Part shown: positions 1 through 6,091 of the stretch, in pieces
Layout: every line of letters starts with the position of its first letter
How positions within the stretch are numbered: position 1 is the stretch's first letter
Assembly (NCBI GenBank): GCA_016874895.1
Contig: VGSX01000160.1
Location: 1-7,898 of the forward strand
Reading direction: 5' to 3'
Source: Deltaproteobacteria bacterium
Lineage (GTDB): Bacteria > Desulfobacterota > Desulfobaccia > Desulfobaccales > Desulfobaccaceae
Length of the DNA stretch: 7,898 nt
Notes under the pieces: model-generated
The model's database searches: none
The model's input: only the letters and a program-made list of their open reading frames with translations
What the model was told of the DNA's origin: nothing
Made by a program: the position numbers and the translations under genes

Positions 1-141
1 GAGGATTCACATGGCTTGCAGTCTCAGGTAGCCCTGAAGGGTTGCCCGGAAAACAGCAGCAGAGAGTGGGCCAGAGGACCTCTGCCACATCGTCTGGTAA
101 TCCCGCAATATCCCAGCGAAGCCGGAACTTTCCTAAATCCC

Positions 142-169
142 TTGACAAATTATCAGAATACATTATCCT
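142..169 (+). promoter_or_regulatory. Candidate sigma70 promoter upstream of phoB
   Basis: A perfect -35 hexamer TTGACA lies at 142-147. After a 16-bp spacer comes TATCCT at 164-169, matching 4 of 6 bases of the -10 consensus. Transcription would start near 176 and leave a leader of about 147 bases before phoB. It could supply basal phoBR expression, with the Pho-box region downstream giving induced expression. This is called by consensus match only, and the weak -10 makes it uncertain. Confidence 0.35.
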
Positions 170-244
170 TCCCCCAGATAGAGGCAGATTGCCGAAAAAT
201 ATGAGGCCGCCTCCATGGTCATTAATCTCATTCTGTACGCAAAG

Positions 245-295
245 CTAACACAACGATTGTGCCTTTCTAACAATGTCATGAAATAATTCTAATGA
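245..295 (+). promoter_or_regulatory. Pho-box-like repeats before phoB (autoregulation)
   Basis: Three related heptamers lie exactly 22 bp apart: CTAACAC at 245-251, CTAACAA at 267-273 and CTAATGA at 289-295. That is twice the 11-bp phasing expected for PhoB-type tandem sites. The in-between positions (256-262, 278-284) are poor matches. The same core CTAACA recurs in the arrays at 2801-2818 and 3030-3069, which supports a shared regulator, most likely PhoB. AATAAT at 282-287 is a reasonable -10, 8 bases after the second heptamer. It would place the start near 294 and give a short leader. Confidence 0.55.
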
Positions 296-310
296 TTTAT
301 GCATTATTTC

Positions 311-316
311 AGGAGG
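311..316 (+). promoter_or_regulatory. Ribosome binding site that sets the phoB start
   Basis: AGGAGG lies 6 bases before the ATG at 323. An in-frame ATG at 299 is upstream of this site and has no ribosome binding site of its own. It would add eight residues before the conserved receiver start, so 323 is preferred. Confidence 0.85.
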
Positions 317-322
317 CACTTA

Positions 323-1009
323 ATGGCCAAAGAACATATCCTGGTGGTGGACGACGAAGAAGACATCCTCGAACTGGTGCGCTATAATCTTATTAAGGAA
401 GGCTATCGGGTGACCACCGTGGCTTCCGGCGAAGAAGCCTTGCGCTCGGCCCGCGCGGCACAGCCCGATATTGTCCTGTTGGATCTGATGTTGCCTGGAG
501 TGGACGGGTTGGAGGTCTGCCGCCAGTTGAAGCGGGAAACTAAAACCCAGCACGTCCCCATTATCATGCTCAGCGCCAAAGGCGAGGAGGCCGATATCGT
601 CACCGGCCTGGAGATGGGCGCGGCGGATTATATCACCAAGCCCTTCAGCCCCCGGGTCCTCATCGCCCGCCTGCGGGCCGTGCTCCGCCGCCGCACCGCG
701 GAGACCGTTCCCGAAAGCGCTCCCCTCACCATCCATGAGATCATCATTCATCCCGGCCGCCATGAAGTATTGGTTCAGGACCAACCGGTGGACCTCACCG
801 TCACGGAGTTCCGCCTCCTGCATATGCTGGCCCGGCGTCCCGGCTGGGTTTTTACCCGCTCCCAGATAGTCAGCGGCGTCCACGGGGACGACTACCCGGT
901 TTCAGACCGCTCCGTGGACGTCCAGGTAGTGGGCTTACGGAAAAAACTGGGCCCGTGCGGCGAATATATCGAGACGGTACGGGGCGTGGGCTATCGTTTC
1001 AAAGAATGA
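323..1009 (+). CDS. phoB: Phosphate regulon response regulator PhoB
   Basis: This is an OmpR/PhoB-family transcription factor of 228 aa (E. coli PhoB has 229). When phosphorylated by PhoR it binds Pho boxes and activates phosphate-scavenging genes. The receiver domain spans about residues 3-120: acidic pocket D10-D11, phospho-acceptor D54 in LLDLMLPG, switch S84, and K106 in the KPF motif. A winged-helix DNA-binding domain follows at about 130-228 and ends in TVRGVGYRF. The recognition helix reads DRSVDVQVVGLRKK (195-208). Compared with E. coli, V203 and G204 replace R200 and R201, both DNA-contact positions, while R196, S197, R206, T218 and R220 keep the usual type. The start at 323 rests on the AGGAGG at 311. 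phoR begins 4 bases after the stop, so the two are cotranscribed. Repeats at 245-295 suggest autoregulation. Confidence 0.95.
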   Translation: MAKEHILVVDDEEDILELVRYNLIKEGYRVTTVASGEEALRSARAAQPDIVLLDLMLPGVDGLEVCRQLKRETKTQHVPIIMLSAKGEEADIVTGLEMGAADYITKPFSPRVLIARLRAVLRRRTAETVPESAPLTIHEIIIHPGRHEVLVQDQPVDLTVTEFRLLHMLARRPGWVFTRSQIVSGVHGDDYPVSDRSVDVQVVGLRKKLGPCGEYIETVRGVGYRFKE

Positions 1010-1013
1010 CCCT

Positions 1014-2789
1014 ATGCGTCGCAAAAAACTGCTCTGGCAACTTTTCCCGCCTTTTTTATTCATAACCTTCGTTTCCCTGCTGGCCGCCACGCTCTATGTC
1101 ACCAAGTTCTGGCGGCAGCTCTACCTGGACCAGGTCACTCATAACCTCATCCGACACACCCGCTTAGTGGAGCCCCAGGTCCAGCCTTTGTTGCTGGATA
1201 AAAATTCTGCCAGACTCGATGAGGTAATAAAATTCCTGGGCCAGCAGACCACCATGCGGTTCACAGTGATTCTGCCAAATGGCGTGGTGGTGGCGGATTC
1301 CGACTTCAATATCGCCGGAATGGAAAATCACGGTGACCGGCCGGAGGTCAAAGAGGCCCTCACCGGCCAGATCGGCATCTCCACCCGGCGCAGCTACACC
1401 CTGGATGAGCGGATGATCTATGTGGCCCTGCCGGTGCAACAGCAGGAGAGGATCATCGGCGTCGTCCGCACTTCCTTGCCGGTAACTTATGTGGGCAAGA
1501 TTCTCTGGAATATCTACTTAAAGATATTTTCGGGCGGCTTCATCATCGTTCTGGTGGCCGCGGCGGTGATCTTCTTCATTACCCGCCGCTTGAGCCGCCC
1601 CCTGACGGAAATCAATCGAGGCGCGGAGCGATTTGCCAAGGGTGATTTAAGCATTAAAGTACCGGTGCCCGATACCGAGGAACTGGCCAAACTGGCCGAG
1701 GCCCTGAATCACATGGCCGCCCAGTTGGATGACCGTTTCCGCACCATTACCCAGCAGCGCCAGGAACAGGAGGCCATCCTCTCCAGCATGGTGGAGGGAG
1801 TGGTGGCCGTGGATAACAATGACCGGCTCATCACCCTGAACAAGGCCGGGGGCCGTCTCCTCATGGTGAACCCGGCCACGGTCAAAAACCAGAGCATCCA
1901 GGAGATTATCCGCAATAAGGACCTCCAGCGTTTTCTGCAGCAAACCCGCACCGCCGACGCCCCCGCAGAAGACGAAATCGTGCTGAACAGGTTGGGGGAA
2001 CGGTTTATTCAATTGCACGGCACGAAACTCCTGGACGCCCAAGGAAAAGCCATCGGGGTGCTCCTGGTGATGAACGACGTCACCCGCATGCGGCGGTTAG
2101 AGCGGGTCCGGCGGGATTTTGTGGCCAACGTCTCCCATGAACTGCGCACCCCCATCACCTCCATCAAGGGCTTCATTGAAACCCTGCAAGCCGGGGCCAT
2201 CCATGAACCGGAAAACGCCGGGCCCTTTCTCCAGATCATGGCCCGGCAGGCCGACCGTTTAAATCAGATCATCGAGGACCTGCTCACCCTCTCCCGCATC
2301 GAACAGGAAGAAGAAGAAGGCAAGGTCAGCCTCTCCCTGGAACCGCTGCAGGCCGTGCTCCAGGCCGCCATCCAGGTTTCCGAACTCCGGGCCCTGGAAA
2401 AGGGCATTCATATAACGTTATATTGTCCTGACGACCTCCAGGCCTACATCAACCCCCCCCTGCTGGAGGAAGCGGTGGTCAACCTTATTGATAACGCCGT
2501 GAAATACAGCCCGCCGGAGACCATCGTCAAGGTCGAGGCCGAGGCGGCCGGCGAGAAGGTCCTCATCCGGGTGCGGGACCAGGGCCGAGGCATTGCCATG
2601 GAACATCTCCCCCGCCTTTTTGAACGCTTCTACCGGGTTGATCCCAGCCGCAGCCGCAAGGTGGGAGGCACCGGGTTGGGCCTGGCCATCGTCAAACACA
2701 TCGCCCAGGCGCACAACGGCTGGGTGACGGTGGACAGCACCCTGGGGCAGGGTAGTGTTTTTACTCTCCATCTTCCTCTGCAGGCCTGA
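1014..2789 (+). CDS. phoR: Phosphate regulon sensor histidine kinase PhoR
   Basis: This 591-aa membrane kinase autophosphorylates on histidine and passes the phosphate to PhoB; it can also dephosphorylate PhoB when phosphate is plentiful. Visible order: transmembrane helix at about 10-30, extracytoplasmic domain at about 31-165, second transmembrane helix at about 172-190, HAMP linker to about 243, PAS domain at about 248-355, then the kinase core. The H-box is FVANVSHELRTPITS with phospho-acceptor H375. The ATP domain has an N-box at N490/N494, DQGRGI from D522, the F-box segment RLFERFYR, and GGTGLGL at 551-557. E. coli PhoR (431 aa) lacks the large outside domain, so this protein is longer, as in Bacillus-type PhoR. 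No clear Shine-Dalgarno precedes the ATG, so translation is probably coupled to phoB. What the outer domain binds cannot be read from the sequence. Confidence 0.93.
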   Translation: MRRKKLLWQLFPPFLFITFVSLLAATLYVTKFWRQLYLDQVTHNLIRHTRLVEPQVQPLLLDKNSARLDEVIKFLGQQTTMRFTVILPNGVVVADSDFNIAGMENHGDRPEVKEALTGQIGISTRRSYTLDERMIYVALPVQQQERIIGVVRTSLPVTYVGKILWNIYLKIFSGGFIIVLVAAAVIFFITRRLSRPLTEINRGAERFAKGDLSIKVPVPDTEELAKLAEALNHMAAQLDDRFRTITQQRQEQEAILSSMVEGVVAVDNNDRLITLNKAGGRLLMVNPATVKNQSIQEIIRNKDLQRFLQQTRTADAPAEDEIVLNRLGERFIQLHGTKLLDAQGKAIGVLLVMNDVTRMRRLERVRRDFVANVSHELRTPITSIKGFIETLQAGAIHEPENAGPFLQIMARQADRLNQIIEDLLTLSRIEQEEEEGKVSLSLEPLQAVLQAAIQVSELRALEKGIHITLYCPDDLQAYINPPLLEEAVVNLIDNAVKYSPPETIVKVEAEAAGEKVLIRVRDQGRGIAMEHLPRLFERFYRVDPSRSRKVGGTGLGLAIVKHIAQAHNGWVTVDSTLGQGSVFTLHLPLQA

Positions 2790-2800
2790 TCTTTCCCTTT

Positions 2801-2818
2801 CTCACAAACTTCTAACAC
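2801..2818 (+). promoter_or_regulatory. Pho-box-like pair directly after phoR
   Basis: CTCACAA at 2801-2807 and CTAACAC at 2812-2818 are separated by 4 bases. This gives the 7+4+7 architecture with 11-bp phasing typical of a PhoB dimer site. It starts 12 bases after the phoR stop and lies about 275 bases before pstS. No good -10 sits at the expected distance downstream, so the target transcript is unclear. It may be a distal activator site for pstS or the control of a short transcript in the gap. Confidence 0.5.
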
Positions 2819-2877
2819 CCAGCTTGCGCCCCCCAAATAACCATGACTTACCATTAGTGATGATTTAATCCTTTGTG

Positions 2878-2902
2878 CGTTCCCAAGTACAACTTGGGAA
2901 CG
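2878..2902. repeat. Perfect 11-bp inverted repeat
   Basis: The arm CGTTCCCAAGT (2878-2888), a 3-base loop ACA (2889-2891) and the arm ACTTGGGAACG (2892-2902) pair completely. No T-run follows, so it is not a standard terminator. It resembles dispersed REP-type palindromes with a GTTCCCAAG core that I recall from other bacterial genomes. Alternatives are an operator or a hairpin protecting the 5' end of a transcript. A single copy in this window cannot decide. Confidence 0.6.
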
Positions 2903-3029
2903 AGATAATGAAACTGGAAACCGGAAACCCTGTAACCATCAAGCCCATGACGCCCTTCAGCAGCCACACCAGGTCGGGCCAGTTTAACAAGTCCGGTTCA
3001 GGCCATGCCAACAAGTCCTAAAGAGAAAA

Positions 3030-3069
3030 CTAATTAATATCTAACACTTTTCTAACAAGAAAATAACAC
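3030..3069 (+). promoter_or_regulatory. Pho-box array before pstS
   Basis: Four heptamers fall in exact 11-bp register: CTAATTA at 3030-3036, CTAACAC at 3041-3047, CTAACAA at 3052-3058 and ATAACAC at 3063-3069, with AT-rich 4-base spacers. This matches the head-to-tail arrangement of PhoB/PhoP sites. The TAACA core is nearer the Bacillus TTAACA repeat than the E. coli CTGTCAT one. The last repeat ends only 7 bases before the ribosome binding site. The first two repeats may therefore be the activating site, with GAAAAT at 3059-3064 as a -10 candidate and the later repeats overlapping the core promoter. The -10 assignment is tentative. Confidence 0.72.
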
Positions 3070-3093
3070 AATACCTTAAGGAGGAAATTCCCC

Positions 3094-4143
3094 ATGAAGA
3101 AGCTTGTCTGTATGATGATGCTGCTGGCCTTCCTGCTGGCGGCCGGCCTCGCCCAGGCGCAAACCCTCATCAACGGCGCCGGCGCGTCCTTCCCGTATCC
3201 GGTTTACTCCAAATGGGCTCATAAATATCATGAGCTCACCAAGGTGAAGGTAAACTATCAGTCCATCGGCTCCGGCGGCGGCATTGCCCAGATCAAGGCC
3301 AAGACCGTGGACTTCGGCGGCTCCGACGATCCCCTCAAGGCCGAAGATTTGAAAAAAGACGGACTGGTGCAGTTCCCCACCCTCATCGGCGGCGTGGTTA
3401 CGATTATCAATGTTCCCGGGATCGGCTCCGGGGAAATGGTCTTATCCCCGGAAGTGCTGACGGACATCTTTCTGGGCAAGATCAAAAACTGGAACGATGC
3501 GGCCATCGCCAAGCTCAATCCTAATCTAAAGCTGCCCAACCAGGCCATTACCATCGTGCACCGGGCCGACGGTTCTGGCACCACCTGGATTTTCACCAAT
3601 TACTTGACCAAGGTCTCCAATGAGTGGAAAGAGAAGGTGGGTAATGCCAAATCCGTTTCCTGGCCCACCGGCGTCGGCGCCAAGGGTAACGAAGGCGTGG
3701 CCAACAACGTCAAGCAGGTGCGGGGCGCCATCGGCTACGTGGAATATGCCTACGCCACCATCAACAAGATACCTTACACCAAGCTGATCAATAAAGCAGG
3801 CAAGGTGGTCACCCCCAATATGGACAGCTTCAAGGCCGCAGCCGCGGCGGCGGACTGGAAAAACGCCCCCGGTTTTTACATGGTGCTCACCGATCTGCCC
3901 GGCGATAATACCTGGCCCATCGCCGGCGCCACCTTCATTCTGGTCCAAAGCTCCCAACTAGACAAAGAACGGGCCCGGGAGATGCTGAAGTTCTTCGACT
4001 GGTGTTTTAAACACGGCGGCGCCATGGCCGAGGAACTGCATTATGTCACCATGCCCGACCGCGTGGTGGACCTGATTCAGGAAACCTGGAGCAAGCACGT
4101 GCAGTATGCCGACCGCACCGGTATGAAACAGATCTGGCCCTAA
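3094..4143 (+). CDS. pstS: Periplasmic phosphate-binding protein PstS
   Basis: This is the substrate-binding component of the high-affinity ABC phosphate importer, 349 aa (E. coli 346). A Sec signal peptide is clear: MKK, a hydrophobic stretch at 4-19, and an A-Q-A cleavage site after residue 22, so the mature protein starts QTLINGAG. No lipobox is present, so it should be soluble in the periplasm, pointing to a Gram-negative cell. Phosphate-binding segments are recognisable: AGASFP near the mature start, S60 in GSGGG, D78 in GSDDPL, and R157 with S161-G162-T163 in HRADGSGTT. GAIGYVEYAYA and FFDW blocks match the E. coli protein. TAAGGAGG at 3077-3084 is a strong ribosome binding site 9 bases before the ATG. 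Pho-box repeats sit directly upstream and a strong hairpin follows, which suits a protein needed in excess over the membrane parts. Confidence 0.96.
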   Translation: MKKLVCMMMLLAFLLAAGLAQAQTLINGAGASFPYPVYSKWAHKYHELTKVKVNYQSIGSGGGIAQIKAKTVDFGGSDDPLKAEDLKKDGLVQFPTLIGGVVTIINVPGIGSGEMVLSPEVLTDIFLGKIKNWNDAAIAKLNPNLKLPNQAITIVHRADGSGTTWIFTNYLTKVSNEWKEKVGNAKSVSWPTGVGAKGNEGVANNVKQVRGAIGYVEYAYATINKIPYTKLINKAGKVVTPNMDSFKAAAAAADWKNAPGFYMVLTDLPGDNTWPIAGATFILVQSSQLDKERAREMLKFFDWCFKHGGAMAEELHYVTMPDRVVDLIQETWSKHVQYADRTGMKQIWP

Positions 4144-4167
4144 AGGTTCTTTCTGCCGGTAAATAAG

Positions 4168-4215
4168 CAATCTTCAGGGGGTGGGGATTTCCCCGCCCCC
4201 TGAATTTGAAGATTG
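4168..4215 (+). terminator. GC-rich hairpin after pstS (attenuator or mRNA stabiliser)
   Basis: TTCAGGGGGTGGGG (4173-4186) pairs with CCCCGCCCCCTGAA (4191-4204) over 14 bp with one T-G wobble and a 4-base loop. Alternatively CAATCTTCA (4168-4176) pairs with TGAAGATTG (4207-4215), enclosing the same G/C core and bulging six bases. Only TTT directly follows the stem, so full termination is unlikely. Partial termination or 3'-end protection of pstS mRNA would give more PstS than PstC/A/B. That role is inferred from position and structure. Confidence 0.5.
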
Positions 4216-4270
4216 TCTTTGTGTCTCCTGTGATATAGTGTCATAAACGGCTTTTACTCCAGAAATCATG

Positions 4271-4274
4271 AGGA
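4271..4274 (+). promoter_or_regulatory. Ribosome binding site that sets the pstC start
   Basis: AGGA lies 9 bases before ATG 4284 but directly abuts the in-frame TTG at 4275. The TTG would leave no spacer, so ATG 4284 is the better start. Confidence 0.55.
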
Positions 4275-4283
4275 TTGTGCCCC

Positions 4284-5249
4284 ATGCCCCAGGCCAGGGA
4301 TATCGCATCGGCCATACCGGGAAAAGCACCCGCCAAAATCGGCGCCGACGCTTTATTTAAATGGTTCACCATTATTGCGGCACTGGTGGTGCCCATCATC
4401 ATGGCGGGGATTTTCTGGGAACTTCTCAGTCTCTCCTGGCTGGCCCTGAAAACCTTCGGCTGGAAGTTTTTTATCAGCGAGGCCTGGAACCCGGTTACTC
4501 AGAATTTCGGAGCGGCCAGCAGTATCTTCGGCACGGTGGTGTCAACTCTCATCGCCATGCTCCTGGCCGTGCCCATGAGTATCGTCATCGCCCTCTTTCT
4601 GGTGGAACTGGCCCCCCCCCGAATAAGCAAGGTGGTGGGGTCGCTGATAGAACTGCTGGCGGCCATCCCCAGCATTATCTATGGCATGTGGGGCCTGTTC
4701 GTCTTTGCGCCTTTCATGGCCACCTATGTCCAGCCATTCCTGGGCCAGTACCTGGGATTCCTGCCCCTCTTCCAGGGGCCGCCCATGGGCATCGGCATGC
4801 TTACTGCCGGCATCATCCTGGCCTTCATGGTTCTGCCCTTTATTACGGCCATCTGCCGGGATGTCTTCGCCCTGGTGCCCGCGGTGCTGAAAGAATCGGG
4901 GTATGGCGTAGGCGCCACCACCTGGGAAGTGACTTACAAAATAACTATACCCTATGGCGTGGTGGGGGTCTTGGGCGGCATTTTCCTCGGTCTGGGCCGG
5001 GCCCTGGGGGAAACCATGGCCGTAACCTTTGTCATCGGCAATTCCCACAGAATTTCGGCCTCCCTTTTTGCTCCGGGCAACACCATCGCCTCCGCTCTGG
5101 CCAATGAGTTCGCCGAAGCCACCGACCCCCTCTTTATCAGCTCGCTCATTGCCCTGGGGCTGGTCCTCTTTATTTTTACCTTCTTTGTCCAGGTAGTCTC
5201 GCAGCTCATGTTGCGGCGCATGTACCGGGGCTGGAGCATCAAGGTATGA
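4284..5249 (+). CDS. pstC: Phosphate ABC transporter permease PstC
   Basis: This 321-aa inner-membrane subunit (E. coli 319) pairs with PstA to form the phosphate channel. Six hydrophobic segments lie at about 28-51, 83-109, 119-146, 170-192, 225-250 and 285-308. The cytoplasmic EAA-type loop that contacts the ATPase runs ESGYGVGATTWEV onward from E204 to P223, followed by RALGETMAV at 239-247, the usual PstC signature. The first 27 residues are polar and cytoplasmic. A TTG nine bases upstream is in frame but badly spaced from the ribosome binding site. A run of nine C at 4612-4620 encodes the end of Ala110, Pro111, Pro112 and the first base of Arg113, and the frame stays open. The stop overlaps the pstA start by ATGA. 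Confidence 0.94.
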   Translation: MPQARDIASAIPGKAPAKIGADALFKWFTIIAALVVPIIMAGIFWELLSLSWLALKTFGWKFFISEAWNPVTQNFGAASSIFGTVVSTLIAMLLAVPMSIVIALFLVELAPPRISKVVGSLIELLAAIPSIIYGMWGLFVFAPFMATYVQPFLGQYLGFLPLFQGPPMGIGMLTAGIILAFMVLPFITAICRDVFALVPAVLKESGYGVGATTWEVTYKITIPYGVVGVLGGIFLGLGRALGETMAVTFVIGNSHRISASLFAPGNTIASALANEFAEATDPLFISSLIALGLVLFIFTFFVQVVSQLMLRRMYRGWSIKV

Positions 5250-6091
5250 TCCCCCGTCCGGCCACCGGCCGCCGTATCGTCAATCTGCTGGTCAGTGTGG
5301 CAGCCTCACTTGCCGCCCTATCAGGTATCTTCATCCTCCTGTGGATCACGCTCATGTTGGCCTATAAAGGCCTGCCGGCCCTGAATCTCGGGTTTTTCCT
5401 CAACATGCCCACCCCGCCCATGGTGCCGGGGGGCGGTTTGGCCAATGCCATTCTGGGCACCCTGCTCCTCACGGTTCTGGCCACCTTCATGGCCGTGCCC
5501 ATCGGGCTTTTAAGCGGCATCTGCCTGGGTGAATTCGGCCAGCAGTCCAGGCTCGCCGATTTCTGCCGCTTCACCGCCAATGTCCTGACGGGAATGCCCT
5601 CCATCATTGTCGGCATTTTCGTTTACGGCTTACTGGTGCTGACCATCGGCAATTTTTCCGGCCTGGCCGGGGCCGTGGCTTTGGCCATCATCATGCTGCC
5701 GGTGGTGGCCCGGACCACCGAAGACATGCTGCGCCTGGTCCCCGACCCCCTCCGGGAAGCCGCCCTGGCCATGGGGGCCCCCCGTTGGCGGGTGACCCTT
5801 TCCATAGTTTTCCGGGCGGCCCGCACCGGCATCATGACCGGCATCCTCCTGGGGGTGGCCCGGGTCAGCGGCGAGACCGCGCCGCTCCTGTTCACCGCTC
5901 TCAATAGCCCTTATATGATCAGCTCCCTGTTCCACCCCATGCCCAACCTCACCGTTACTATTTATAATTACGCCATGTCGCCCTATGCCGACTGGCAGCA
6001 ACTGGCCTGGGGCGCCTCCCTGTTAATCACCGCAGCCGTACTGGCCCTGAATCTCCTGGCCCGCTTTGTTTTTGGAGAGAAAAAGCCATGA
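5246..6091 (+). CDS. pstA: Phosphate ABC transporter permease PstA
   Basis: This is the second channel subunit, 281 aa (E. coli 296). Hydrophobic segments lie at about 15-40, 68-95, 112-134, 137-157, 193-213 and 255-277. The EAA loop is clear at 170-190 (LREAALAMGAPRWRV), followed by ARVSGETAPLLFTA at 205-218, which is typical of PstA. Its ATG overlaps the pstC stop by 4 bases and the pstB ATG overlaps its own stop the same way, so the three genes are translationally coupled and made in matched amounts. GGAG at 5233-5236 inside pstC serves as ribosome binding site, 9 bases before the start. Confidence 0.94.
   Translation: MIPRPATGRRIVNLLVSVAASLAALSGIFILLWITLMLAYKGLPALNLGFFLNMPTPPMVPGGGLANAILGTLLLTVLATFMAVPIGLLSGICLGEFGQQSRLADFCRFTANVLTGMPSIIVGIFVYGLLVLTIGNFSGLAGAVALAIIMLPVVARTTEDMLRLVPDPLREAALAMGAPRWRVTLSIVFRAARTGIMTGILLGVARVSGETAPLLFTALNSPYMISSLFHPMPNLTVTIYNYAMSPYADWQQLAWGASLLITAAVLALNLLARFVFGEKKP

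Larger units (their letters stand above)
1..322. other. Non-coding region upstream of phoB
   Basis: I see no convincing gene here. Two short overlapping open frames on the + strand (16-204 and 42-248) have no ribosome binding site and no recognisable protein character. The stretch holds a small odd-length palindrome at 72-84 (CAGAGG A CCTCTG), a sigma70-like promoter candidate at 142-169 and the Pho-box-like repeats at 245-295. The end of whatever gene lies to the left is not visible, so phoB probably starts its own transcription unit. Confidence 0.6.
2790..3093. other. phoR-pstS intergenic regulatory region
   Basis: These 304 bases hold two separate Pho-box-like arrays (2801-2818 and 3030-3069), an 11-bp inverted repeat (2878-2902) and a possible extended -10 element, TGATTTAAT at 2861-2869. 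The latter would start a transcript just before the inverted repeat. A 37-codon frame runs from ATG 2908 to TAA 3019-3021. It has no good ribosome binding site and a low-complexity polar product, so I do not call it a gene. AACAAGTCC is repeated at 2986-2994 and 3010-3018. No obvious terminator follows phoR, so read-through into pstS remains possible. Confidence 0.6.

Noticed and set aside
60..92. Resemblance of GCCAGAGGACCTCTGCC to the 3' conserved segment of cobalamin riboswitches (GCCAGGAGACCTGCC)
   Set aside because: The match has extra bases, the other conserved riboswitch segments are not found upstream within the window, and phoB is not a B12-related gene. A covariance-model search would settle it.
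16..248. Two short + strand open frames upstream of phoB (62 and 68 codons)
   Set aside because: They overlap in different frames, lack ribosome binding sites, overlap promoter elements and encode no recognisable protein pattern.
299..322. Earlier phoB start at ATG 299
   Set aside because: AGGAGG at 311-316 lies downstream of it and is ideally placed for ATG 323, and the receiver domain begins properly at 323.
320..883. Long antisense open frames opposite phoB and other genes (also 4542-5048, 6208-6753, 7485-7862)
   Set aside because: All lie opposite well-supported genes and result from GC-rich third positions; none has a recognisable domain or ribosome binding site.
4275..4283. TTG start for pstC
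   Set aside because: It directly abuts the AGGA ribosome binding site with no spacer; ATG 4284 has a workable 9-base spacing.
4361..5107. Long + strand open frame of 248 codons inside pstC
   Set aside because: It is an out-of-frame shadow of pstC, rich in His/Pro/Gly/Arg from GC-rich codons, with no domain.
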